Source: Limnomonas spitsbergensis (lineage: Eukaryota > Chlorophyta > Chlorophyceae > Chlamydomonadales). Taken from it: a stretch of 64,000 nucleotides of DNA. The notes under the pieces are model-generated. The model had not been told where the DNA came from. It did not search any database and was given only the letters and a program-made list of their open reading frames with translations. Location of the stretch: positions 4,500,001 to 4,564,000 of the forward strand of contig JAYJMM010000036.1 of NCBI GenBank assembly GCA_037349105.1, written 5' to 3'. Numbering within the stretch: the stretch's first letter is position 1; each line of letters opens with the position of its first letter. The position numbers were made by a program, and so were the translations under genes. This document shows positions 1 through 12,425 of this stretch, in pieces.

Positions 1-295
1 TGCGCCTTGCCGCAGGGGTCCTGGGTTGGGACAGGCTGAGCTCTCTTTGGTATCATGATGCCTAGCTTCTGCTCTTCAGGCATGCATAGTGCCTTCCGGT
101 CTGCCGTCCTACTCATGTCTTACATCTTCTGCCTTCTGCCCTCATCCCCGTGTCTATCTCCCCCCTCCTGGCTTTTGAATATCCCGCACGATGAAGCCCT
201 GCCAGCTGCTCATGCCGCCCCATGTATCAGTTTCTGGGTGTCAATCTTTTTTTCACCTCCTGACCGCCCCGGTGACCCTGTGTGTGTGCATGCAG

Positions 296-3200
296 GCGCA
301 CCCTTCGGCTCCTCAAACAGTGTTTCTGGCAGGTGTTCTTCATCCCAGGGAACCACGAGTTATGGGTGAGTCACAGGTTTTGAATCCGGGAACTAACTAT
401 CACATTGCCCATGCCTACTAACGATCAGAGATTCCGTTTTCAGTCCGAATCAGAGACACTGCTTTCCACCCCAATTTGATGCATCGAAACACATCAAACA
501 GAAAGCTTCCGCTTAAAATTCTAGAGCTTCTGAGTTAGGGAATGGTGTCACCTAGACCCTGTTCCGTACCAGCAGTTGGGTCCCTTGTCTTCCCTCTCTC
601 TGGTGATGATGGTTCTTTTGCAGTCTCCAGGTTGCTTTCAGGGCACGTGGGAACTGGGTCTGCTAGCACTCTTAACCCTTGTAACTTCAAGATCTGCCCT
701 TGCAGCAGGAAATGCAGGTGAGGTAGCTGACAAAGGATGAAGATCTGGGCGGTGTCGGAATTGATGTCGGTGATTGAGATACATTTTGAAATATTGGCAT
801 CCAGGCCACAAGCAACCAGGCCCATAGCATGAAGGATGTGGGTTTTGTTATCAACCCTCTTTCATGATCTGCAGGAAAACAAGGATCAGAAAGGGATGGA
901 CCTCTATTTCATATTTTCAATAGTTTTTTTTGTTTGCGTTCCCGCAGGCATTAAAAACGAATTCTTTTAACGCTGCCCTTAGGGCAAACTGGCATAAAAA
1001 CTTTTAATTTCCGACTGGTGACAAGCGCTGACAATCGATAATCAGTAAATTTACAGATCCCTCAACCCCAAACACTATTAATATTAAGAGGGAAGGCAAA
1101 GCGAATCTACAGTACTGAAGAGCTGGGATTTTCAAGAAGAGGTGGGGGTCATGTAGTTCCCCAGGAATGTTGGATTTGGGTAGATCAGGGCTAGAGCATG
1201 GGCTGCATCTGATGCAAGGCGTGTACAACAGCAGTTGACTTCCACCTGGGCGGCCTGGCTGCTTCAAAGGAGCAACAGCTGGGTCACGTGTTGAAATCGC
1301 TTAGCTGGGTACATCATTTGCTTGAATAGAGCAACAGCTGGTCCATGGTTGGAAATAACATAGCTGGGTTCCATGGATGAAAAATATGTACCTACTTGAA
1401 GCTAGGTACATCTTTTGCATATATGGCACAAATGCTGGGTCACGTCACTCACGTGTGGAAATCGCATAGCTGGTTGCATATTTTGCCTCCTAGGAACAAC
1501 AGCTGGTTCATTTGTGGAAACCTCGAAGCTAGGTCCACCTTATGCATCCATGGAACGAATACTGGTTTACGGGTGGAAACCTCGAAGCTAGGTACATGTT
1601 TTACATCCATGGAACAAATGCTGGGTCACTTGTGGAAACCGCATAACTTGGTATGAGTCCGATTTCGTTTTATTGGTCGTCTTTCAAGAAAATGAATGGT
1701 TCATTTTCACCATTATGTACACCTACCGTGGGACGAAAACGAGGGGGGGAGAACGAATATTTAGCCCCTAACCCTAAATAAATTGCCACACAAGGTAGCT
1801 AGTTGCATATTTCGCCTCCATGGAACAACAGCTGGTTCATGCATGGGTGGAAATCACATGGCTAGGTTCATCTAATGCTTCATGGGAGCAACATTTGGTT
1901 CATGGCCAGGAGTGTCATTTAGTTGTTGCAGCGGCATTTGAGCATGCATCTCCGGTGGCCCCGAAAGATACATGCAGGAAGGCCTCATGCCCTGCAATGT
2001 ACGTGCACACCCACCTCAGCCTCATGCCCCACCCACCTACCTCAGCTGAGGGGGGGGGGGGTAGTACATTTGCAAGCCTCATGCCCCACCCACCCACCTC
2101 AGCTGAAGGGCCGTTGTAGTACATATACAAGCCTCATGCCCCACCCACCCACCCACCTCAGCTGAAGGGCCGGTGTAGTACATATACAAGCCTCATGCCC
2201 CACCCACCCACCTCAGCTGAAGGGCCGGTGTAGTACATATATAAGCCTCATGCCCCACCCACCCACCCACCACAGGTGAAGGGGTCGTGTAGTACAGATG
2301 TAAGCCTCATACCCCACCCACCCACCCCAGCTGAAATGGCCTTGAAGTACATAAATAAATCTCTTGCCCCACCCATCAACCCAGTAACCCACCACACGTG
2401 AAGGGGCCGTGTGGTACGGGTACAAACTGTACGCCCCACCCATCCACCACAGGTGAAGGGGCTGTGTAGTACGGGTACAAACTCAACGCTCCTCCCACCC
2501 ACCACTAGTGAAAGGGCCGTGAAGTACGGGTACACACTTAATGCCCCACCCACCCACCATTAGTGGAGGGGCCCTGTAGTACGGGTACAAACTTAATGCC
2601 CCACCCACCCACCACTAGTGAAGGGGCTGTGTAGTACGGGTACAAACTTAACGCCCCACCCACCCACCACAGGTGAAGGGGCCTCCTGGGCGGAACGGCG
2701 GGGCTGCGGATAGTGTGGAGAAGCTGCGCCTGGTGCTGCAGATGTGTGAATCCATCGGCGTTCAGGTGTGAGGCGCATCGCTGTTTGTTTCGGTGATGAA
2801 TCTGGTATGCAGCTACGTCAAGGCCGGTGGCTGAGGGGTGCTGGTGCTGCAAGCCCCAACTCGGTAACGGCGCGGATGTGGCTTCGGCCCAGGCTGTGCT
2901 GTGTCCTTAATTCCCACGCCCGCCCCGGGCATAGCTTTCTTCCTTTCCAGGCCTATAGCCACAGGCGGGTCATGTTCTGGTCACAACGGCCCTGTGTGGG
3001 TGGCCCAGCGATAGGACCACCACCACCGGGGCATGTTCTGGTCACAACGGCCCTGTGTGGGTGGCCCAGCGATAGGACCACCACCACCGGGGCATGTTCT
3101 GGTCACAACGGCCCTGTGTGGGTGGCCCAGCGATAGGACCACCACCACCGGGGCATGTTCTGGTCACAACGGCCTTGTGTGGGTGGCCCAGCGATAGGAC

Positions 3201-6200
3201 CACCACCACCGGGGCATGTTCTGGTCACAACGGCCCTGTGTGGGTGGCCCAGCGATAGGACCACCACCACCGAGGCATGTTCTGGTCACAACGGCCCTGT
3301 GTGGGTGGCCCAGGGATAGGACCACCACCACCGGGGCATGTTCTGGTCACAACGGCCCTGTGTGGGTGGCCCAGGGATAGGACCACCACCACCGGGGCAT
3401 GTTCTGGTCACAACGGCCCTGTGTGGGTGGCCCAGCGATAGGACCACCACCACCGGGGCATGTTCTGGTCACAACGGCCCTGTGTGGGTGGCCCAGCGAT
3501 AGGACCACCACCACCGGGGCATGTTCTGGTCACAACGGCCCTGTGTGGGTGGCCCAGGGATAGGACCACCACCACCGGGGCATGTTCTGGTCACAACGGC
3601 CCTGTGTGGGTGGCCCAGGGATAGGACCACCACCACCGGGGCATGTTCTGGTCACAACGGCCCTGTGTGGGTGGCCCAGCGATAGGACCACCACCACCGG
3701 GGCATGTTCTGGTCACAACGGCCCTGTGTGGGTGGCCCAGCGATAGGACCACCACCACCGGGGCATGTTCTGGTCACAACGGCCCTGTGTGGGTGGCCCA
3801 GGGATAGGACCACCACCACCGGGGCATGTTCTGGTCACAACGGCCCTGTGTGGGTGGCCCAGCAATAGGACCACCACCACCGGGGCATGTTCTGGTCACA
3901 ACGGCCCTGTGTGGGTGGCCCAGGGATAGGACCACCACCACCGGGGCATGTTCTGGTCACAACAGCCCTGTGTGGGTGGCCCAGGGATAGGACCACCACC
4001 ACCGGGGCATGTTCTGGTCACAACAGCCCTGTGTGGGTGGCCCAGCGATAGGACCACCACCACCGGGGCATGTTCTGGTCACAACGGCCCTGTGTGGGTG
4101 GCCCAGCGATAGGACCACCACCACCGGGGCATGTTCTGGTCACAACGGCCCTGTGTGGGTGGCCCAGGGATAGGACCACCACCACCGGGGCATGTTCTGG
4201 TCACAACGGCCCTGTGTGGGTGGCCCAGCGATAGGACCACCACCACCGGGGCATGTTCTGGTCACAACGGCCCTGTGTGGGTGGCCCAGCGATAGGACCA
4301 CCACCACCGGGGCATGTTCTGGTCACAACGGCCCTGTGTGGGTGGCCCAGCAATAGGACCACCACCACCGGGGCATGTTCTGGTCACAACGGCCCTGTGT
4401 GGGTGGCCCAGGGATAGGACCACCACCACCGGGGCATGTTCTGGTCACAACGGCCCTGTGTGGGTGGCCCAGCGATAGGACCACCACCACCGGGGCATGT
4501 TCTGGTCACAACGGCCCTGTGTGGGTGGCCCTGGGATAGGACCACCACCACCGGGGCATGTTCTGGTCACAACGGCCCTGTGTGGGTGGCCCAGGGATAG
4601 GACCACCACCACCGGGGCATGTTCTGGTCACAACGGCCCTGTGTGGGTGGCCCAGCGATAGGACCACCACCACCGGGGCATGTTCTGGTCACAACGGCCC
4701 TGTGTGGGTGGCCCAGCGATAGGACCACCACCACCGGGGCATGTTCTGGTCACAACGGCCCTGTGTGGGTGGCCCAGCGATAGGACCACCACCACCGGGG
4801 CATGTTCTGGTCACAACGGCCCTGTGTGGGTGGCCCAGCGATAGGACCACCACCACCGGGGCATGTTCTGGTCACAACGGCCCTGTGTGGGTGGCCCAGG
4901 GATAGGACCACCACCACCGGGGCATGTTCTGGTCACAACGGCCCTGTGTGGGTGGCCCAGGGATAGGACCACCACCACCGAGGCATGTTCTGGTCACAAC
5001 GGCCCTGTGTGGGTGGCCCAGGGATAGGACCACCACCACCGGGGCATGTTCTGGTCACAACGGCCCTGTGTGGGTGGCCCAGCGATAGGACCACCACCAC
5101 CGGGGCATGTTCTGGTCACAACGGCCCTGTGTGGGTGGCCCAGCGATAGGACCACCACCACCGGGGCATGTTCTGGTCACAACGGCCCTGTGTGGGTGGC
5201 CCAGGGATAGGACCACCACCACCGGGGCATGTTCTGGTCACAACGGCCCTGTGTGGGTGGCCCAGGGATAGGACCACCACCACAAGGGCATGTTCTGGTC
5301 ACAACGGCCCTGTGTGGGTGGCCCAGGGATAGGACCACCACCACCGGGGCATGTTCTGGTCACAACGGCCCTGTGTGGGTGGCCCAGGGATAGGACCACC
5401 ACCACAAGGGCATGTTCTGGTCACAACGGCCCTGTGTGGGTGGCCCAGCGATAGGACCACCACCACCGGGGCATGTTCTGGTCACAACGGCCCTGTGTGG
5501 GTGGCCCAGCGATAGGACCACCACCACCGGGGCATGTTCTGGTCACAACGGCCCTGTGTGGGTGGCCCAGGGATAGGACCACCACCACCGGGGCATGTTC
5601 TGGTCACAACGGCCCTGTGTGGGTGGCCCAGCGATAGGACCACCACCACCGAGGCATGTTCTGGTCACAACGGCCCTGTGTGGGTGGCCCAGCGATAGGA
5701 CCACCACCACCGGGGCATGTTCTGGTCACAACGGCCCTGTGTGGGTGGCCCAGCGATAGGACCACCACCACCGGGGCATGTTCTGGTCACAACGGCCCTG
5801 TGTGGGTGGCCCAGGGATAGGACCACCACCACCGGGGCATGTTCTGGTCACAACGGCCCTGTGTGGGTGGCCCAGGGATAGGACCACCACCACCGGGGCA
5901 TGTTCTGGTCACAACAGCCCTGTGTGGGTGGCCCAGGGATAGGACCACCACCACCGGGGCATGTTCTGGTCACAACGGCCCTGTGTGGGTGGCCCAGGGA
6001 TAGGACCACCACCACCGGGGCATGTTCTGGTCACAACAGCCCTGTGTGGGTGGCCCAGCGATAGGACCACCACCACCGGGGCATGTTCTGGTCACAACGG
6101 CCCTGTGTGGGTGGCCCAGCAATAGGACCACCACCACCGGGGCATGTTCTGGTCACAACGGCCCTGTGTGGGTGGCCCAGGGATAGGACCACCACCACCG

Positions 6201-9200
6201 GGGCATGTTCTGGTCACAACGGCCCTGTGTGGGTGGCCCAGCGATAGGACCACCACCACCGGGGCATGTTCTGGTCACAACGGCCCTGTGTGGGTGGCCC
6301 AGCGATAGGACCACCACCACCGGGGCATGTTCTGGTCACAACGGCCCTGTGTGGGTGGCCCAGGGATAGGACCACCACCACCGGGGCATGTTCTGGTCAC
6401 AACGGCCCTGTGTGGGTGGCCCAGCGATAGGACCACCACCACCGGGGCATGTTCTGGTCACAACGGCCCTGTGTGGGTGGCCCAGCGATAGGACCACCAC
6501 CACCGGGGCATGTTCTGGTCACAACGGCCCTGTGTGGGTGGCCCAGCGATAGGACCACCACCACCGGGGCATGTTCTGGTCACAACGGCCCTGTGTGGGT
6601 GGCCCAGGGATAGGACCACCACCACCGGGGCATGTTCTGGTCACAACGGCCCTGTGTGGGTGGCCCAGGGATAGGACCACCACCACCGGGGCATGTTCTG
6701 GTCACAACGGCCCTGTGTGGGTGGCCCAGGGATAGGACCACCACCACCGGGGCATGTTCTGGTCACAACGGCCCTGTGTGGGTGGCCCAGGGATAGGACC
6801 ACCACCACCGAGGCATGTTCTGGTCACAACGGCCCTGTGTGGGTGGCCCAGCGATAGGACCACCACCACCGGGGCATGTTCTGGTCACAACGGCCCTGTG
6901 TGGGTGGCCCAGCGATAGGACCACCACCACCGGGGCATGTTCTGGTCACAACGGCCCTGTGTGGGTGGCCCAGCGATAGGACCACCACCACCGGGGCATG
7001 TTCTGGTCACAACGGCCCTGTGTGGGTGGCCCAGGGATAGGACCACCACCACCGGGGCATGTTCTGGTCACAACGGCCCTGTGTGGGTGGCCCAGGGATA
7101 GGACCACCACCACCGGGGCATGTTCTGGTCACAACGGCCCTGTGTGGGTGGCCCAGGGATAGGACCACCACCACCGGGGCATGTTCTGGTCACAACGGCC
7201 CTGTGTGGGTGGCCCAGGGATAGGACCACCACCACCGGGGCATGTTCTGGTCACAACAGGCCCTGTGTGGGTGGCCCAGCGATAGGGACCACCACCACCG
7301 GGGCATGTTCTGGTCACAACGGCCCTGTGTGGGTGGCCCAGCGATAGGACCACCACCACCGGGGCATGTTCTGGTCACAACGGCCCTGTGTGGGTGGCCC
7401 AGGGATAGGACCACCACCACCGGGGCATGTTCTGGTCACAACGGCCCTGTGTGGGTGGCCCAGCGATAGGACCACCACCACCGGGGCATGTTCTGGTCAC
7501 AACGGCCCTGTGTGGGTGGCCCAGCGATAGGACCACCACCACCGGGGCATGTTCTGGTCACAACGGCCCTGTGTGGGTGGCCCAGGGATAGGACCACCAC
7601 CACCGGGGCATGTTCTGGTCACAACGGCCCTGTGTGGGTGGCCCAGCGATAGGACCACCACCACCGGGGCATGTTCTGGTCACAACGGCCCTGTGTGGGT
7701 GGCCCAGCGATAGGACCACCACCACCGGGGCATGTTCTGGTCACAACGGCCCTGTGTGGGTGGCCCAGCGATAGGACCACCACCACCGGGGCATGTTCTG
7801 GTCACAACGGCCCTGTGTGGGTGGCCCAGGGATAGGACCACCACCACCGGGGCATGTTCTGGTCACAACGGCCCTGTGTGGGTGGCCCAGGGATAGGACC
7901 ACCACCACCGGGGCATGTTCTGGTCACAACGGCCCTGTGTGGGTGGCCCAGGGATAGGACCACCACCACCGGGGCATGTTCTGGTCACAACGGCCCTGTG
8001 TGGGTGGCCCAGGGATTAGGACCACCACCACCGGGGCATGTTCTGGTCACAACGGCCCTGTGTGGGTGGCCCAGGGATAGGACCACCACCACCGGGGCAT
8101 GTTCTGGTCACAACAGGCCCTGTGTGGGTGGCCCAGCGATAGGACCACCACCACCGGGGCATGTTCTGGTCACAACGGCCCTGTGTGGGTGGCCCAGCGA
8201 TAGGACCACCACCACCGGGGCATGTTCTGGTCACAACGGCCCTGTGTGGGTGGCCCAGCGATAGGACCACCACCACCGGGGCATGTTCTGGTCACAACGG
8301 CCCTGTGTGGGTGGCCCAGCGATAGGACCACCACCACCGGGGCATGTTCTGGTCACAACGGCCCTGTGTGGGTGGCCCAGGGATAGGACCACCACCACCG
8401 GGGCATGTTCTGGTCACAACGGCCCTGTGTGGGTGGCCCAGGGATAGGACCACCACCACCGGGGCATGTTCTGGTCACAACGGCCCTGTGTGGGTGGCCC
8501 AGGGATAGGACCACCACCACCAGGGCATGTTCTGGTCACAACGGCCCTGTGTGGGTGGCCCAGGGATAGGACCACCACCACCGGGGCATGTTCTGGTCAC
8601 AACGGCCCTGTGTGGGTGGCCCAGGGATAGGACCACCACCACCGGGGCATGTTCTGGTCACAACGGCCCTGTGTGGGTGGCCCAGCGATAGGACCACCAC
8701 CACCGGGGCATGTTCTGGTCACAACGGCCCTGTGTGGGTGGCCCAGCAATAGGACCACCACCACCGGGGCATGTTCTGGTCACAACGGCCCTGTGTGGGT
8801 GGCCCAGGGATAGGACCACCACCACCGGGGCATGTTCTGGTCACAACGGCCCTGTGTGGGTGGCCCAGCGATAGGACCACCACCACCGGGGCATGTTCTG
8901 GTCACAACGGCCCTGTGTGGGTGGCCCAGCGATAGGACCACCACCACCGGGGCATGTTCTGGTCACAACGGCCCTGTGTGGGTGGCCCAGCAATAGGACC
9001 ACCACCACCGGGGCATGTTCTGGTCACAACGGCCCTGTGTGGGTGGCCCAGCAATAGGACCACCACCACCGGGGCATGTTCTGGTCACAACGGCCCTGTG
9101 TGGGTGGCCCAGCGATAGGACCACCACCACCGGGGCATGTTCTGGTCACAACGGCCCTGTGTGGGTGGCCCAGGGATAGGACCACCACCACCGGGGCATG

Positions 9201-12200
9201 TTCTGGTCACAACGGCCATGTGTGGGTGGCCCAGGGATAGGACCACCACCACCAGGGCATGTTCTGGTCACAACGGCCCTGTGTGGGTGGCCCAGGGATA
9301 GGACCACCACCACCGGGGCATGTTCTGGTCACAACGGCCCTGTGTGGGTGGCCCAGGGATAGGACCACCACCACCGGGGCATGTTCTGGTCACAACGGCC
9401 CTGTGTGGGTGGCCCAGCGATAGGACCACCACCACCGGGGCATGTTCTGGTCACAACGGCCCTGTGTGGGTGGCCCAGCAATAGGACCACCACCACCGGG
9501 GCATGTTCTGGTCACAACGGCCCTGTGTGGGTGGCCCAGCGATAGGACCACCACCACCGGGGCATGTTCTGGTCACAACGGCCCTGTGTGGGTGGCCCAG
9601 CGATAGGACCACCACCACCGGGGCATGTTCTGGTCACAACGGCCCTGTGTGGGTGGCCCAGGGATAGGACCACCACCACCGGGGCATGTTCTGGTCACAA
9701 CGGCCATGTGTGGGTGGCCCAGGGATAGGACCACCACCACCGGGGCATGTTCTGGTCACAACGGCCCTGTGTGGGTGGCCCAGGGATAGGACCACCACCA
9801 CCGGGGCATGTTCTGGTCACAACGGCCCTGTGTGGGTGGCCCAGGGATAGGACCACCACCACCGGGGCATGTTCTGGTCACAACGGCCCTGTGTGGGTGG
9901 CCCAGCGATAGGACCACCACCACCGGGGCATGTTCTGGTCACAACGGCCCTGTGTGGGTGGCCCAGGGATAGGACCACCACCACCGGGGCATGTTCTGGT
10001 CACAACAGCCCTGTGTGGGTGGCCCAGCGATAGGACCACCACCACCGGGGCATGTTCTGGTCACAACGGCCCTGTGTCGGTGGCCCAGGGATTGGACCAC
10101 CACCACCGGGGCATGTTCTGGTCACAACGGCCCTGTGTGGGTGGCCCAGCGATAGGACCACCACCACCGGGGCATGTTCTGGTCACAACAGCCCTGTGTT
10201 GGTGGCCCAGCGATAGGACCACCACCACCGGGGCATGTTCTGGTCACAACGGCCCTGTGTGGGTGGCCCAGCGATAGGACCACCACCACCGGGGCATGTT
10301 CTGGTCACAAAGGCCCTGTGTGGGTGGCCCAGCGATAGGACCACCACCACCGGGGCATGTTCTGGTCACAACGGCCCTGTGTGGGTGGCCCAGCAATAGG
10401 ACCACCACCACCGGGGCATGTTCTGGTCACAACGGCCCTGTGTGGGTGGCCCAGCAATAGGACCACCACCACCGGGGCATGTTCTGGTCACAACGGCCCT
10501 GTGTGGGTGGCCCAGCGATAGGACCCCTGTGTGGGTGGCCCAGGGATAGGACCACCACCACCGGGGCATGTTCTGGTCACAACGGCCCTGTGTGGGTGGC
10601 CCAGGGATAGGACCACCACTACCGGGGCATGTTCTGGTCACAACGGCCCTGTGTGGGTGGCCCAGGGATTGGACCACCACCACCGGGGCATGTTCTGGTC
10701 ACAACAGCCCTGTGTGGGTGGCCCAGGGATAGGACCACCACTACCGGGGCATGTTCTGGTCACAACGGCCCTGTGTGGGTGGCCCAGGGATAGGACCACC
10801 ACTACCGGGGCATGTTCTGGTCACAACGGCCCTGTGTGGGTGGCCCAGGGATAGGACCACCACCACCGGGGCATGTTTCTGTGCGTATTTTTTTTAATAC
10901 ACACTGAAACATCATGGGTAGGGTCTGTACGTTCACGGCCGACAGTGGCACTGGCTGCATGCATAAGAATGGAAAGGCACTTCTCCCGAATGTCAGAAAG
11001 ACGTATGTCTCTCTGGACACAACATACAACCCGTCCCAACACACACATGTAAATTTTATCATGTTTCAGAATCAGTGCCGAACTGCCGATTGCGGTCCTG
11101 GTGATGGCTGAATTATGTAGCTGACGTTTAGTCACCGCAATTTCAAGGCAAATCCAGCTGTTTTTACCAGTCAGGGGCCGTAATCACTTACATGATTTAT
11201 GAATTACGGCGCTATTGCACCGCAATGATCAGAATGCAGTCGCTCAGTGCATACTTCGATGCCGTGTCATGGAATCATGGAATCATGGAATCATGGAATC
11301 ATGGAATCATGGAATCATGGAATCATGGAATCATGGAATCATGGAATCATGGAATCATGGAATCATGGAATCGTGGAATCGTGGAATCATGGAATCATGG
11401 AATCATGGAATCATGGAATCATGGAATCATGGAATCATGGAATCATGGAATCGTGGAATCATGGAATCATGGAATCATGGAATCGTGGAATCGTGGAATC
11501 GTGGAATCGTGGAATCGTGGAATCGTGGAATCATGGAATCATGGAATCATGGAATCATGGAATCATGGAATCATGGAATCATGGAATCATGGAATCGTGG
11601 AATCATGGAATCATGGAATCATGGAATCATGGAACCATGGAATCATGGAATCGTGGAATCATGGAATCGGACTCATGGATGCTACATGCGATGCTACATG
11701 CGATGGGAGTAATAAGTTTGCAAGGTTTGGTTGCGGGGCTACTGAGGCATGGAGTGCTTCTGTGGTGTGCACTGTCCAGCAATGTGATGATTTACTCTGA
11801 TATGCCGCTCCTGCTGCCGCTGCTGTTGCTCTGGTATGATATGCTGCTGCTGCTCCTGCCGTTGCTACGTACCCTGCTCTCTGCTGGCCTGATATACTGC
11901 TCCTGATGCCGCTCCTGCTCCTGCTTTTCTGATATTGTGATCAGGCTACCCACATGGATATCAACTCTACTCTATGCTCTACCAGTCCATCTGATATGTT
12001 GCTGATGCTGATCCCTACCCCGCTCTCTACTGGCCTCATATTATGCTGCCACATTGCACAACCTGCTGCAGCTGCTGTTGAAGGTACTGTCATTGTGTGA
12101 TTACTGACCTGATTGGCTGTTGCCTCTATCCTAGACTCCTCTGGCCTGGCATTATGCTCCAGCTGCTGCCTCTGCTCTCTAAATGTCTGCAATTATACTG

Positions 12201-12307
12201 CTTCTTCTTTTACTGCATGGTATGACCTACTGTTGCTGCTGCTACTGTTGAATGTACTGCTGGCTTGCACCTCCTGACCTGATATGTTGCTGTTGCTGTT
12301 GCTGCTA

Positions 12308-12349
<42 letters not shown>

Positions 12350-12389
12350 CTGTTGAAGATACTGCTGCCTTGCACCTACTGACCTGATA

Positions 12390-12425
<36 letters not shown>

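Noticed and set aside
2966..10880. Possible CRISPR array or long coding repeat protein
   Set aside because: Units are contiguous with no unique spacers, and 61 bp does not keep one frame. It is a minisatellite in an intron.
11192..11906. Three overlapping plus-strand ORFs with SWNHGIME repeats
   Set aside because: An 8-bp repeat with no stop in any frame; no gene signals.
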